NCBI GenBank assembly: GCA_001600635.1
Contig: BCKL01000034.1
Coordinates: 174,966 to 238,965 of the forward strand
Source: Leucosporidium creatinivorum
Taxonomy: Eukaryota; Basidiomycota; Microbotryomycetes; Leucosporidiales; Leucosporidiaceae
DNA length: 64,000 nucleotides
Direction: 5' to 3'
Shown here: piece by piece, positions 31,607 to 42,154 of the stretch
Position numbering within the stretch: the first letter of the stretch is position 1
How the letters are laid out: each line of letters opens with the position of its first letter
The notes under the pieces: model-generated
Seen by the model: only the letters and a program-made list of their open reading frames with translations
Told to the model about the DNA's origin: nothing
Database searches by the model: none
Translations under genes and position numbers: made by a program

Positions 31607-34600
31607 ATGTTGCTGGATCTACTGCGACGACGTGAGTCCTACTAGCTAGCAGATTCAGCAACCCTCGCTCACCCCGTTGCTGTACTACAGGTTATCTCGA
31701 GACGTTGCGGTCTTGCCCCTCGCGATGGAAGGTGCTCATCGTCGACGAGCACACGCAGAAGATGCTCAGCAGCGTGCTATCGACCTACGACATTCTCGAG
31801 GAAGGCGTACAGCGTGAGTCAACCCTCTACTGGACTACAGCTTCAACTGCGCGAGGCGGTGACGACGGGGCGCTAACATGGGGTCGGCTCGCGCAGAGGT
31901 GGACGTGATTACGGCGCAGAGGAGTCCTCAGCCTCGATTGGCGGCCATCTACCTCTTGATGCCCACCTCGCAGAACGTCGAGCTGGTGCTGAGGGATCAC
32001 GGCTCGGCCACGCCAGCCGCTTCGTCGTCGTCTCGCCTCTCCAAGAAGAAGGACTCGGGACCTCCGCCAGCACAACCAGAAGGTCCCAAGTACGCTTCTG
32101 CCTACCTCAACTTCATCGACGGTCAGTCTGCAGCGTGTCTCGAGCCTCGTAAACGGGGGCGCTCAGCTCACGCGGGTCGCCGGTCTTGTTAGGCATCAGC
32201 GATGGGCTCGTCGAGCGATTGACGGCAGGGCTACCCGACAACTACCTCCAAGCACTCAAGGAGCTCTACACCAACTTCCATGGTACGCTGGAGCCTTCCG
32301 CCGCTCGTCGCGCCTTAGCTTACACCGTCCGCTCTCGCCCCCACAGCCCTCGAAGCTCGCGTCTTCTCCCTCAAGATGCCTCGCTCCTTCTTCACTCTAT
32401 ACGCGCCACCCGAGCACAGCCCTCAGGAGAGCTTGCACCGCTGGGAGGATGAGATTGGATGGATGAGCCGAGCAGTGCGTTGAGTGAGATGAGCGCGCAG
32501 GCCGTTGAGCTAACCTCGTCCTATTGACAGCTCGTTAACGCGCTCGCAACGCTCGGAGAGTACCCCCTGATCCGATACTACAATCCTCCTTCGTCCTTCC
32601 ACGCGCCCCTCGGACCGGCATTGGCAGCGGGAGAGCATGTGGGCAAGCGACTCGCCGAGCGGGTGCAGAAGGAGATTGATGCCTACGCTCGCGACAACAG
32701 CGACTTCCCGGTAAGCTAACAATCTTCTCCGGAGCTGGCCAGGCGAGCTGACGTCTTCCTTCGCAGCCAATACCCGATCCTCCTCGGCCTCGAGGCGTTC
32801 TCTTCATCACCGACCGCTCAATGGACCTCTACGCTCCTCTACTGCACGAGTTCACCTACCAGGCTATGTGCAATGACCTTCTCGACATTGAGAACGGCAC
32901 CAAGTACCGGTAAGCTCTGCCCTCGCAGCCGGTCTCGGCAGTCGCTCACTCGCTTTCTCCCCTAGGTATACCTTCCAAAACGAGTCGGGCAAGATCGAAG
33001 ACAAGGAGGCAACTCTCACCGACGAAGACAAGGTCTGGACAGAGGTCCGGCATATGCACATGAAGGACGCGCTCGACAAGCTCATCGCCGACTTCAAGGC
33101 CTACGCTGGCGAGCACGGCGGGAAATTCGGTGGAGAAGGGTGCGTCTCTACTCTGTACGATACGATTGAGCTACAACCTGACTTTCTTGAGCAGTGGAAC
33201 GAGCCTCAACGACATGAAGGACATGCTGGCGAGCTTGCCTCAGCTCAAGGAGGCCAAGGAGAAGGTGGGTTTGAAGCAGCATCAGTTGCAGAGGAGATGC
33301 TGACCTCTTCTCCGCATAGCTGTCGCTCCATCTTACCATGGCCGAGAAGTGTATGGGCATCTTCGAGAAGAAGAAGCTGCCGCTGTCGGCGTCGGTCGAG
33401 CAGGTGAGCCTTCGTCCGGCCCTCGACACTCCTGCAGAGGCCCTGACTCCCTGTTCGCTCGTCTAGTGCTGTGCGACTGGAGTCACACCTGAAGGCAAGA
33501 CGCCCAAGACGCTGGTAGAGGAGATGGTCCCGCTGCTCGACGATCGCTCGGTCAGGTAAGCCGGTTTGCTGTACGTCGCCTCGCTCGCCTCCGCTCACCT
33601 CGCTCTCGGACACAGCTCGACCGACAAGCTGCGCATCATTGCCATGTACATCATGCACCGCGACGGTGTTCCCGAGGGCGACAAGAAGCGACTGTACCAG
33701 CATGCTCGTCTCGCGCTGCACGAGATGGACGCTGTCGACAACCTCTCCTACCTCGGCGTCAACGTATCGAAGGTGAGCCATGCTCTGGTACTCGGCGAGA
33801 TCTCCGCTCATCAATCCCTTTTGCGCTTGCAGGATTCGGGCAAGAAACGCAAGGCGCTGTTCAAGCAGCGACCGGACGAGGATGCCTACGACATCTCGCG
33901 ATTCCAGCCGTCACTCAAGTACATGCTCGAGGTCAGTCACGCTTGCACTCTCGCTCTTCGACCCTCTGCTGACTCTCCGCCCTCTTCTAGGATCACTTCT
34001 CGGGCACGCTCGACCAGTCCATCTTTCCTTACGTTCGCGACGCTCCTGTCGCATCAGGCGGAGGTCACTCTCTTCGCAACTCGACGGCATCGAGTGCCGC
34101 TGGTGGCGGCGGAGCTGGTTCTCTGCGAAGCGCACGGCCACAGTGGACTTCGCAGCGTGGACGGAGGGTCGCCAACGAGCCGAAGCAGCGCGTGATGGTG
34201 TTTGTGGCGGGAGGCATGACTTACTCGGAGATTCGGGCGGCGTGAGTCTCTCCTCCGCCCTTCCACCTGTCCGCTACACCGCTGACACCTCTCCCTCCTC
34301 ACAGCTACAAAGTCTCCGAGTCGACCAACAAGGACGTCTTCATCGGTAAGCAGCTTGATCGTTGAGCTTGAGTCACAGAAAGCTGACCTCTGTGTTCCAG
34401 GCTCCACCAACATCGTCACGCCCGAAGAGTTCGTTCTCAACCTCTCCAACCTCGACCGAGGCGCCGGAGCCGGCCTCGCTTCGCACACCCCCAACTCGGC
34501 CACCTCTTTTCAAGCGCTCAAGAAGGGTTCTCGTCCCATCGCCGCTCCTTCCGACGTCTCGCAAGACTCGATGGATCGTCGCTTCGCCGCCGCTCCTCCC

Positions 34601-34864
34601 CAGCAGCGCCCTCCACCGAGTCAATACCCTCAACAGCAACAGCCCTCGCGCAACTCACACCACGCTCCACCTCAAGCGCAAGGTAACTACGGCCCACCAC
34701 CTCCCCAGCAGCAGCAGGCGTCTCGGCCACCGCAGGGCTACGTCCCCTCCCTCTCGCACTCGCCGACGCCCTCGCAGATATCGACTTCGACGATGGGGAC
34801 ATCGGGCACTCCTGATAAGCCCGAGAAGGAGAAGAAGAAGAAAAAGAAGCTCTTTGGATTCTGA
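31607..34864 (+). CDS. SEC1: Sec1, SM-family regulator of exocytic SNAREs
   Basis: Binds the assembled plasma-membrane SNARE complex and promotes vesicle fusion downstream of the exocyst. The first exon encodes only MLLDLLRR. Sec1/Munc18 blocks follow: [142 protein letters not shown] and [15 protein letters not shown], then [18 protein letters not shown]. These are the hallmark motifs of the family. The C-terminal 130 residues are Gln/Pro-rich and end in a Lys run [10 protein letters not shown], longer than in animal Munc18. More than a dozen introns are present. Confidence 0.93.
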
Positions 34865-35167
34865 GGCGGTAGTGTGTTGTGTGTCGTAGTACATAACTCG
34901 GATTTGAGCGGCGGGCAGGTCTCGTAATAATTTCATTTCGTCGTTGCAGTCGTTGACCTTCAGTGCAGGAGGAGCAGCCTCCGAGCAGCGAGCTTGGTAC
35001 ACGCCTTGTTGAGCGAAGAAATACTGAAGGTGGGGGCTCGCAGCGCGCCGGGAGGGAGAGAAGAGCGGAAGCTCGGACTGCTCGGTCGGGGATCTCGACA
35101 CTCGCTCCTCTCTGATCAAGGCTATGAGAACGAGGGTATACTTTGCTAATACTCCTATATACGACCA
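34865..35167. other. Convergent intergenic region
   Basis: This 303-base gap lies between the 3' ends of SEC1 (plus) and prefoldin 5 (minus). The stretch gtctcgtaataatttcattt near 34920 is AT-rich and could carry 3'-processing signals. No gene is seen. Confidence 0.4.
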
Positions 35168-35868
35168 CTACTGCTGCGCCTGCCCCGCCCCAGCCCTCTG
35201 CTGCTGAGCGAGCTTCATCCTCAGGATCTCAAGCGTCGAGTTGTAGTTCTCCTGCTTCTTCTCAATCTGTCCTTGCAGTGTTGCGAGGTTAGACTTGAGC
35301 GCCAGGATCTTGGTGTTGTAGGTCGTCTTGGCTGCTTTTGTGGGCTGTCGGGCGCAGGGAGTCAGTCGGCGCCGAGCAGGGCAGAGAAGGGCGAGACGAA
35401 CCTTCTCGACAAAGTAACCGGTTCCGACGTCGACCAATACGTTCTCAGTGTCCTTTATCCGTCCGGGGACGTAGAGGGAGCTCGTCAAAGGGATGAGGAT
35501 CTTCTTGTCTGTGGCAGCGGAAGGAGGGGAGGAGCGAGCGTCGGCGAAAGGCGATGTGAGGGTCAGCTCTGGCAGCAGCTGAGCGCTACGGAAGCCCAGA
35601 AGAGCCAGCGTACCCTTGTTCTCGGGTTTGATGGCATCGAGGGCTTCCATGCAGGCCATGAACTTGGATTGAGCTTGCTTGAGATTGCCGAAGCCGTCGG
35701 TCAGATGCTTGAGCTCCTGTAGGCGAGCAGTGAGATTAAGGTAATCAGCTCTGTGTCCGCCAGCTGACCAACTGCAAGTCTACGCACCTCCTCGAGCTGC
35801 TCCTTGACCTGAGTGAGCTGCTGTACTGACAGCTGCTCCAGCGAGACTTGTCCAGATTGGTCGGCCAT
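35168..35868 (-). CDS. GIM5: Prefoldin subunit 5
   Basis: Alpha-type subunit of the hexameric prefoldin chaperone that hands nascent actin and tubulin to the CCT chaperonin in the cytosol. The N-terminal helix reads VSLEQLSVQQLTQVKEQLEE then ELKHLTDGFGNLKQAQSKFM. The beta-hairpin core is KKILIPLTSSLYVPGRIKD with VLVDVGTGYFVEK, the alpha-prefoldin signature. The second helix is TYNTKILALKSNLATLQGQI and ends EILRMKLAQQQRAGAGQAQQ. Three or four introns separate these. The start MADQSGQV at 35868 precedes the first helix directly. Only 164 bases separate it from the divergent DMT transporter. Confidence 0.91.
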
Positions 35869-36032
35869 TCCTTAGTGTGTAGTCTGGTGCAGAAGTAGGT
35901 GATCCGAGACGCGTGGAATTGAGTTGATGACCAACAGCGCGAAATTGGCGGAGAGCAACCCGTCGCTCGCGTCGCAACTTCGAACTCTTGAGCTCCTCCG
36001 CCATCGTCTCCAACTTCGACTCGACTACAGGA
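35869..36032. promoter_or_regulatory. Very short divergent promoter, prefoldin 5 / DMT transporter
   Basis: There are 164 bases between the two start codons, so both genes must share one promoter region and their leaders are short or overlap. No specific site is recognised. Confidence 0.55.
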
Positions 36033-37884
36033 ATGGGCTTGACTAGAGAAGGCGTTCCTTCTAGTCCTCTCACACCTACCTCGTCCACTTCATTCGACTC
36101 CGAGACGCAAAGGCCTGCTCGACCGATTCGCTCATCCCGCGACTACGACACCGAGGAAGAGGATTCGGAGGACCTCATTTACGCTGCGAGCGACCGCCAA
36201 AGACCCTCCGGCCACAAGGCTACCCCGTCCACCTCGAGATTGCTCGACGCGACCGGCGAAGACGGCGGAGAACCGGCTTCGCCACTGAACGACAGGAAGC
36301 AGCAGGAATTGAGGAGGGCGTATGAGCTGGGAGATGAGGGAGAAGGTAGCTACGGTGCTGCGGGCCGGCCGAGGGGATTGGTGCAGGCAATCAAGGGATT
36401 CTTCGCTCGCAATAATGGTGAGTCCCCGCCGACTCCTTCGGCTGACGAACAACTAGCTGATCAGAGTCAACATCGCAGGCTTTCTGCTCATAGCCGCCTC
36501 TCAGCTCTTCTTCAGTAGCATCAGCACCTGCGTTAAGGTGAGCCGAAGCGCGCCATCCTCGGCTGTCCTCACGCGACCGGCCGCCGAGCTCGGAGCTGAC
36601 TTTATTCGCGTACAGCTACTGCAAGAGCGAGTGGAGATGCCTGTCTGGGAGATTATCCTCGTGCGCATGAGCGCCACCTGGCTAGGTTGCTACCTCTGTG
36701 AGTCCTCGCCCACTCGGCTCGGCCTTCTCGGCGCCCTTCGATTTCGATCTTGGACTGACCATGTCCTCCTCCTCTATCTCTTCCACCCTCTTTCACATCA
36801 CACTTTCTCTCACATCACAGACATGCGTTGGACCGAAGTCGAGCACCCCCTGCTCGGCCCTCCAGGCGTACGATTGCTGCTCGCAGCTCGAGGTTTCGTT
36901 GGCTTCTTCGGCCTCTTCCCTGGCTACTATGCCCTGCGCTACCTATCCCTATCGGATGCGACTGTTCTCAGCTTCCTGGCGCCCGTGCTAGTCGGTGAGT
37001 GTCGTTTCTTTGCAATGGAGCGAGCGCCGAGCTGACCCTGCCGCCTTGAACAGGAATCCTGGCCTTCTTCCTGCTCAAGGAGCCCTACTCTCGCACCGAA
37101 GGTCTTGTCGCGCTGTTCTCCCTCTTTGGCACCATCCTAATCGCCAAGCCAACATTCCTCTTCCCTCCCTCAATCGCCGACCCAGTCGAGCCGGGCAAGG
37201 ACGCCGTCACACCTCAGCAGTGCACCACTGCCGTCTTTATCGCTTTGGCTGGAACGCTAGGAGCAGCTGGAGCCTATGTGATTATCAGGAAGATCGGAAA
37301 GAGGGCTAATGCGTGAGTTTGCCCGACCTCGGCTCTCCAGCGCCGAGCTGACCTCTCTCATCCTCGCAGACTCCACTCGATCAGCTACTTTAGCATCTGG
37401 TGCTGCATCGTCTCGACTCTCTTTCCCTTCATCTTCAACGCGCCACCCGTCTTCGAGTTCTCCCGCTCCTTCATCCTACTCATCATCCCCATCGGCGTGT
37501 TCGGCTTTTGCGCGCAGGCGCTCCTCACCCTCGGTCTGCAGCGTGAGAAGGCTGGTCGAGGCACTCTGGCAGTTTGTACGTCTTCCATCCGCTTCTTCGC
37601 TTGGACGCCTCGCTTACTTGTCTCTCGCAGACTCGAATCTCCTCTTCGCCATGATCCTCGAACGACTCGTCTTCAAGAAGTACCCCGACTTCCTCTCCCT
37701 CATCGGCGCCGCCATCATTGTAGGAGGAGCCGTCAAGGTCGCGCTGGAGAAGAGCAAGATGACCGATGCGCAAGTGGTGAAGAGCGAGGAGGCGAAAGCC
37801 GAGGAGGGCCAGCTATTGCGTAGGCTGTCTGAGGACGAGGAGGAGCCGCTGGGACTGGGTAGAGGGATGGCAGGGTCGAGGTAG
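36033..37884 (+). CDS. Drug/metabolite transporter superfamily (EamA) protein
   Basis: The N-terminal 130 residues are hydrophilic and acidic (RDYDTEEEDSEDLIYAASDR). They are followed by about ten membrane segments in two EamA repeats: GFLLIAASQLFFSSISTCVK, WEIILVRMSATWLGCYL, FFGLFPGYYALRYLSLSDAT with VLSFLAPVLVGILAFFLLKE, LVALFSLFGTILIAKPTF, TAVFIALAGTLGAAGAYVII, ISYFSIWCCIVSTLFPFIF, FILLIIPIGVFGFCAQALLT, then DFLSLIGAAIIVGGAVKVAL. The motif YYALRYLSLSDATVLSFLAP is typical of SLC35G-like DMT proteins. The substrate cannot be told from sequence. The ATG at 36033 is the first in frame after the short promoter. The C-terminal tail is acidic. Confidence 0.88.
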
Positions 37885-38307
37885 ATCATACGGTCGTGTA
37901 GATATATAGCTCACCATTATAGGGTTGTAATTCGTTAGATATCGGTTAGCAGGAGATTGGGATTGGGCGAGAGAGGAGTTCTTCGGCGATAGCCTGGGAG
38001 GCGAGTTGCGATTGCCTTGAGCATCTGTAAGCCTTGCGCAGCTTGCTGGAAGTGTGTAAGCTTCAGGGGGGCGCGGTTCCGTGCCCTGCAGCCGAGTAGA
38101 TGAGTCCGACTTCCAGTGGAGACCGACGAGCGAAGCGCCGAGCTGAGCTCCGACGGCCTGTAGCAAGCTCGGGGTTCGTTGAGCAGCACTACAGCTCTAT
38201 TTAGATCCTCAAAGCTCTACTCAAGCGTCCTGCGCAGAGACTAGCCACTTCTCGGTCGCCAAGTCGGGCGCCTCGCTGCTTCGCACTCTCTCCCTTTCGC
38301 CACCACC
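37885..38307. other. Intergenic region between the DMT transporter and FIS1
   Basis: This 423-base spacer runs between tandem genes. AT-rich stretches at 37895-37945 fit a 3' end; the second half is the FIS1 promoter and leader. No conserved frame is visible. Confidence 0.4.
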
Positions 38308-39161
38308 ATGCCTTCCGACGTACTCCCCGGTACGCTTCCAGCCGGCTCCACGAAGTATCTCTAGCTCACTCTTACATCTCTACAGCCGCCGTCGACGCTC
38401 AATCGCCGCTCAGTGCTGCCGAAGTGCGTCGTCTCCTCGCTCACCGCCTTGAGCTCGCGCTAACCTCGCTCTCGGCTCACAGCTCGGAGTCCTGCGCAGC
38501 CAGTATGAAGCAGAATCTGCGAAAGGATGGGTTTCGGTGCAGACGTCGTTCAACTTTGCCTGGGGCAGCGTGAAGAGTGATAACAAGGTCGAGGTCGGAG
38601 AGGGCGTCACTCTGCTCATGGGTGAGTGGCGGGCTACAGCTGTCTCAGCAGCGGTAGCAGTTCAAGCTGATGCTCTTCTCACTGCAGACATTTACCGCAC
38701 CGAGCCAACGCGCCGACGTGAATGCCTCTACTTCCTCGCCGTCGGCCACTACAAGCTGGGCAACTACCAGGAGGCCAAGCGGTACAACAGTGAGCTGGCA
38801 GAGGGATTGGATTTGTCCCTCGGACCCCCCGGAGCTAACCTCTTGCTCTCACAGGCCTGCTGCTCGAGAAGGAGCCAACCAACCTTCAGTCGCAGAGCCT
38901 CAACAGCTTGATTGAGAGTGCTGTGGCCAAGGGTGAGTCTTTGGTCTCATGCTTACATCTTGTACCAGCTCAGTGAGCTGACCCGCACTTCTTCTCATCG
39001 CTACAGAGGGATACGGTGAGCTCTCGGTCTTCTCCTTCGCCTCGCTGTATCAGCCGCTGACCTCTCGCACCTCTATAGTCGGACTTGCATTGGCAGGAGG
39101 AGCCGCTACCGTAGCAGGACTGGTCCTGACCGCCTTGCTGAGCGGAAGGAGCCGTCGTTAA
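38308..39161 (+). CDS. FIS1: Fis1 mitochondrial and peroxisomal fission protein
   Basis: Tail-anchored outer-membrane adaptor that recruits the dynamin-related fission machinery. Splicing gives about 150 residues. The TPR-like helices are LGVLRSQYEAESAKGWVSVQ, TSFNFAWGSVKS, VGEGVTLLMDIYRTEPTRRR, ECLYFLAVGHYKLGNYQEAK and LLLEKEPTNLQSQSLNSLIE, all recognisable Fis1 blocks. The C-terminus EGYVGLALAGGAATVAGLVL is a single membrane anchor followed by the basic tail GRSRR, as in known tail-anchored Fis1. Exon 1 is short (MPSDVLP), and a 9-base exon at 39007-39015 supplies the residues EGY before the anchor. It is in tandem with the DMT gene, with no shared promoter. Confidence 0.93.
39007..39015 (+). 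other. 9-nucleotide microexon of FIS1
   Basis: ctacag precedes AGGGATACG, which is followed directly by gtgagc. Together with the G left by the upstream exon and the TC of the downstream exon it encodes E-G-Y-V, the conserved junction before the Fis1 anchor. Both neighbouring introns have standard donors and acceptors. Confidence 0.75.
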
Positions 39162-39833
39162 AGCTTGTTCGACGGAGGAGAGCAGCGCCGAGCTTCTGCT
39201 GGAGATTGATATGTGACCCTGAGCTGGAGTGTAATACCAGTATATACTTGCTAGGACTCGTGGAAAGAGTGCAGAGCTCGCTGTCAAGATGCTCGACGCC
39301 CCCGGTCCTCGCCCAATTCGAGCGAACCTGCGCCACCCTCTCTCTCCCTCTACCCACTCGCTTGTTTCGCTTCGACTCGTCGCTCGACTCTCGTGGAAGC
39401 TTGCAAGCCGCTCTCGGACTGGTAGCTCGTCACTCGAAACCCTCCTCCGACCCTCTTCGCTAGCTGGACTCGCCACTGCTCGATCCCCTTCAACTCGCTC
39501 GCCCGCTTTGACTGCTGCTCGCGCGCTTGAAGCTCACAGCGACTCGTCTGGAAGCTTACTGTGGGTAACTTGATCTGTTCCCTCTGCTGTATCGTAGCTG
39601 ACTTCTTACCGACCTCCAGCGCTCGCTGCTCGACACTCGAGACCGAGCTCGTTTCACAACACGGTCCGTGCGCTCGAAGCTGCCGGTGAGCCTACTATAC
39701 AGCAGAGACGTCGAGTGAGCTGAAGCAGACGCTGACTTGCTTTTGTCTCTCTCCTCACAGCTACATCTCCCTCTCCTCGTCGACCGAGCTCCCCGCCGAA
39801 ATCTCCGCTACCCTCTCACAAGAATCCCTCGAC
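39162..39833. other. Leader region or upstream exons of the F-box gene
   Basis: No independent gene is recognised here. Two introns can be drawn in this 672-base stretch: donor gtgggt near 39551 to acceptor ctccag at 39619, and donor gtgagc near 39687 to acceptor cacag before 39771. With them an ATG at 39289 is in frame with the F-box protein, which would add an Arg/Ser-rich N-terminus of about 125 residues. It may instead be spliced 5' leader. Confidence 0.45.
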
Positions 39834-41021
39834 ATGCCCGTCCCCTCCCTCCCCCTCGAGCTCATCGGCAAGATCATCGCAGAGGTGCCAACGGACTCGG
39901 AGCACCCTGAACGACAGATCGCTTCGCTCTGCCTGCTCTCCAAATCGGTCCTTCCTTTCGCCCGCGAGCGACTCTACTCACACGATTATCTATATCTCAG
40001 CGACTTCGACAACAAATCAGACTATACCTACTGCGGGCTTGACCCCACCCCTCCTTGGAAGCTCAACGATCGGAGCAGCCAGCTCTTTGCGACCCTCACC
40101 TCGGCTCCACATCTCGCCAACCTCGTGCAGCGTCTCTCCCTCGAGACGGAAGCCACCGAAGCCCCGTCTGGCGTCCACACAATGCTCAAAGAGCTTCTCT
40201 CCTCCTGCCGTAACCTCGACGAGCTTCACATCGAAGCCCCCAGCGGCGGATCCCGGTCCTGGACCGAACTGGAAGAAGTCGAGGTTCGACTGGGCGCAGC
40301 CATTGCCTGCACTCGCAACCTCACAAAGCTCAGCATAGCAGCAGGCTTCTGGAAGCTGGAGGAGCTGCCCGAGATGCTGCTACACCTTACGGGGCTCAAG
40401 GAGCTCACGCTCGAAACCCCGTACGCAGCAAGGTTCCAGCACTGGGAGGCCAGGCTGATCGACTGCAAGCCCCCAACGTTTCAGCTACTTACACTGGACA
40501 TCGACCAAGTGCTTGCTCAACCCTGGTTCCTCCAGCACCTCTCCTCTTCCTCGGCGACCCTCAAAGCGCTCGTTCTCAACGTACCAGAGACCGCTCTCGA
40601 CCTTTCCAGCCTTCCCGCGCTACGTAGCTTGACGGTGGACGGACCAGGGTCGTCGGTGTGCGCAGAGCTCCTGATCAAGACCATGAACAGCGTCCCAATG
40701 CTCGACGACCTTTCCTTAAAATTCACCAACTCCGCGTATGAAGAGACCTATCGCGAGCTCGAAAGGGCGCGCATCCTCCACCATCTCCCTCCGTCTCTAT
40801 TCCACGTCAGAGATACCGACGACCTCTTCCTCAGCACCGAATACCTCCTCGAAGTCGCGGCCGGCCACCATCTACCCCCGAAGGTCAGGTCCCTACCTCT
40901 GGCAAAACACCCCTCGCGTCATAAGCAGTATGCTCGACCTTTAGCCGACGTGGATCGTATCAGTGACGCATTCAAGGCGAGAGGGATCGATTTGGGGTGG
41001 GAGAGGTCGGCGGAAGAGTAG
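39834..41021 (+). CDS. F-box / leucine-rich-repeat-like protein
   Basis: The coding part is a single exon, unusual beside its intron-dense neighbours. It opens with an F-box-like helix, MPVPSLPLELIGKIIAEVPT, followed by IASLCLLSKSVLPFARERLY, the typical layout of fungal F-box proteins that present substrates to SCF ubiquitin ligase. The remaining 300 residues contain irregular leucine-rich segments (LVQRLSLETEA, LDELHIEAPSG, NLTKLSIAAGFW, GLKELTLETPY, TLKALVLNVPE, ALRSLTVDGPG, MLDDLSLKFTN). No substrate can be inferred. The start at 39834 places the F-box at the N-terminus; a longer protein starting at 39289 is possible. Such families are large and fast-evolving in basidiomycetes, so orthology is uncertain. 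Confidence 0.76.
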   Translation: MPVPSLPLELIGKIIAEVPTDSEHPERQIASLCLLSKSVLPFARERLYSHDYLYLSDFDNKSDYTYCGLDPTPPWKLNDRSSQLFATLTSAPHLANLVQRLSLETEATEAPSGVHTMLKELLSSCRNLDELHIEAPSGGSRSWTELEEVEVRLGAAIACTRNLTKLSIAAGFWKLEELPEMLLHLTGLKELTLETPYAARFQHWEARLIDCKPPTFQLLTLDIDQVLAQPWFLQHLSSSSATLKALVLNVPETALDLSSLPALRSLTVDGPGSSVCAELLIKTMNSVPMLDDLSLKFTNSAYEETYRELERARILHHLPPSLFHVRDTDDLFLSTEYLLEVAAGHHLPPKVRSLPLAKHPSRHKQYARPLADVDRISDAFKARGIDLGWERSAEE

Positions 41022-41367
41022 CAGCGAGAAGCTCGGCGATGATGTCGGGACGACGGCGGGTGCAGGAGGATAGCTTTGCTTGCTTGAGACCGAGTCAGGT
41101 AGTCTGTGCTATACCCTTCTGCAGCCTGTACGTCGTGCGAGCCCTTCTTTGCAAGCTCAGCTACTCTCGGTCGACCTTCTCTCGAACGCCGAGCTGGAAA
41201 CGAACGACTCGACGGTCATATTGCACCTCCTCGAGGATGCCCAGAGCCGGCGAGTACGGTGGTAAAGCTACGTTTTGATCCTACACCCCTAATCGTACAC
41301 CTCGCGCCTCACAAATGCGCCCCTCAGCGCCGAAACCTCGTCTCGGCGCTCGTCTATACCGCCACGC

Positions 41368-41833
41368 TTAGGGAGCGATAACTGCATTCGGGAAGCACTC
41401 CTCGGGCTTGAGCTTGGGGTGCTTGTTGGCGTGGTCGCGGAGGGAGACGGGCATGGTGGCGATGATGCTGAGGGGTCGGCGAAGGTGACGAGAGCAGTTG
41501 AAGGGCGAGGAGCAGGGTCAGCGCGGTTCCTGATGCACGGAACATATCTGCTCACCTAGCCTTGCAAACGGTGCAGACGATCATGGGCTTGGGAGCCTTC
41601 TTGACGACCTGCGAAGGGAAGGGAAAGGGTCGGTGAGCCGAAGCTCACTTTGAAGGCAACAAGGTGAAGACGTACACCTCCAGCGGTGGTGGCGATCTTG
41701 ATTCCGGCTGCCTCCTTCTGCTTCTGCTCACGGGTGCGTGCGTCTGTAGGAGAGAAGCGGGCGAGTTGAGCAATGCCGAGCGGGGTTCGGTGAAAAAGGC
41801 AACGTGGTGCTTACCCTTCTTGGAAAGTCCCAT
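41368..41833 (-). CDS. Small zf-met2 (At2g23090-like) zinc-binding protein
   Basis: Three introns are removed to give about 75 residues. A basic N-terminus MGLSKKDARTREQKQKEAAG resembles the 4F5/SERF-like start found in this family. The zinc-binding core follows: PMIVCTVCKAS, then ATMPVSLRDHANKHPKLKPE and ECFPNAVIAP. The pattern CxxC ... H ... KHPK ... CFP is that of the eukaryotic zf-met2 family, whose members are tiny, conserved and of unclear role. The first exon is only 19 bases. The start at 41833 is fixed by the conserved MG-S-K beginning. It shares a 321-base divergent promoter with MAK11. Confidence 0.8.
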
Positions 41834-42154
41834 TTTGCTTAGACTATACAGCACGAGCAGGTGAATGGTCAGCACGAGCGTAGAAGACGAGCCGAACCCG
41901 CTGGAGCAGGAGAATGCGAAGCGCGAACGAACTTGAGTGGGTGAGGGCTGTAGGGAAGCGCAAGGTTAGTTTCGAGCAGGCTGGGCGGGCGAAACAAGCT
42001 GCAACAATCTACCTACAGAGGAGAAGTGAAATCTGAAGCGAAGTGGAGGAGAACAACAAGTTCGGGCGGTTCAAAAAGTTCAAGACGAGCGAAAAGGGGC
42101 GGTTCGTCTCTCTGCCTCAACCTCCTCGTCTCCCCACTCGACTCTACTACAGAA
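41834..42154. promoter_or_regulatory. Divergent promoter, zf-met2 protein / MAK11
   Basis: This 321-base region lies between opposite start codons. A purine-rich block (about 42020-42075, gaagtggaggagaacaac) lies upstream of MAK11. No known ribosome-biogenesis element could be identified by eye. Confidence 0.45.
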
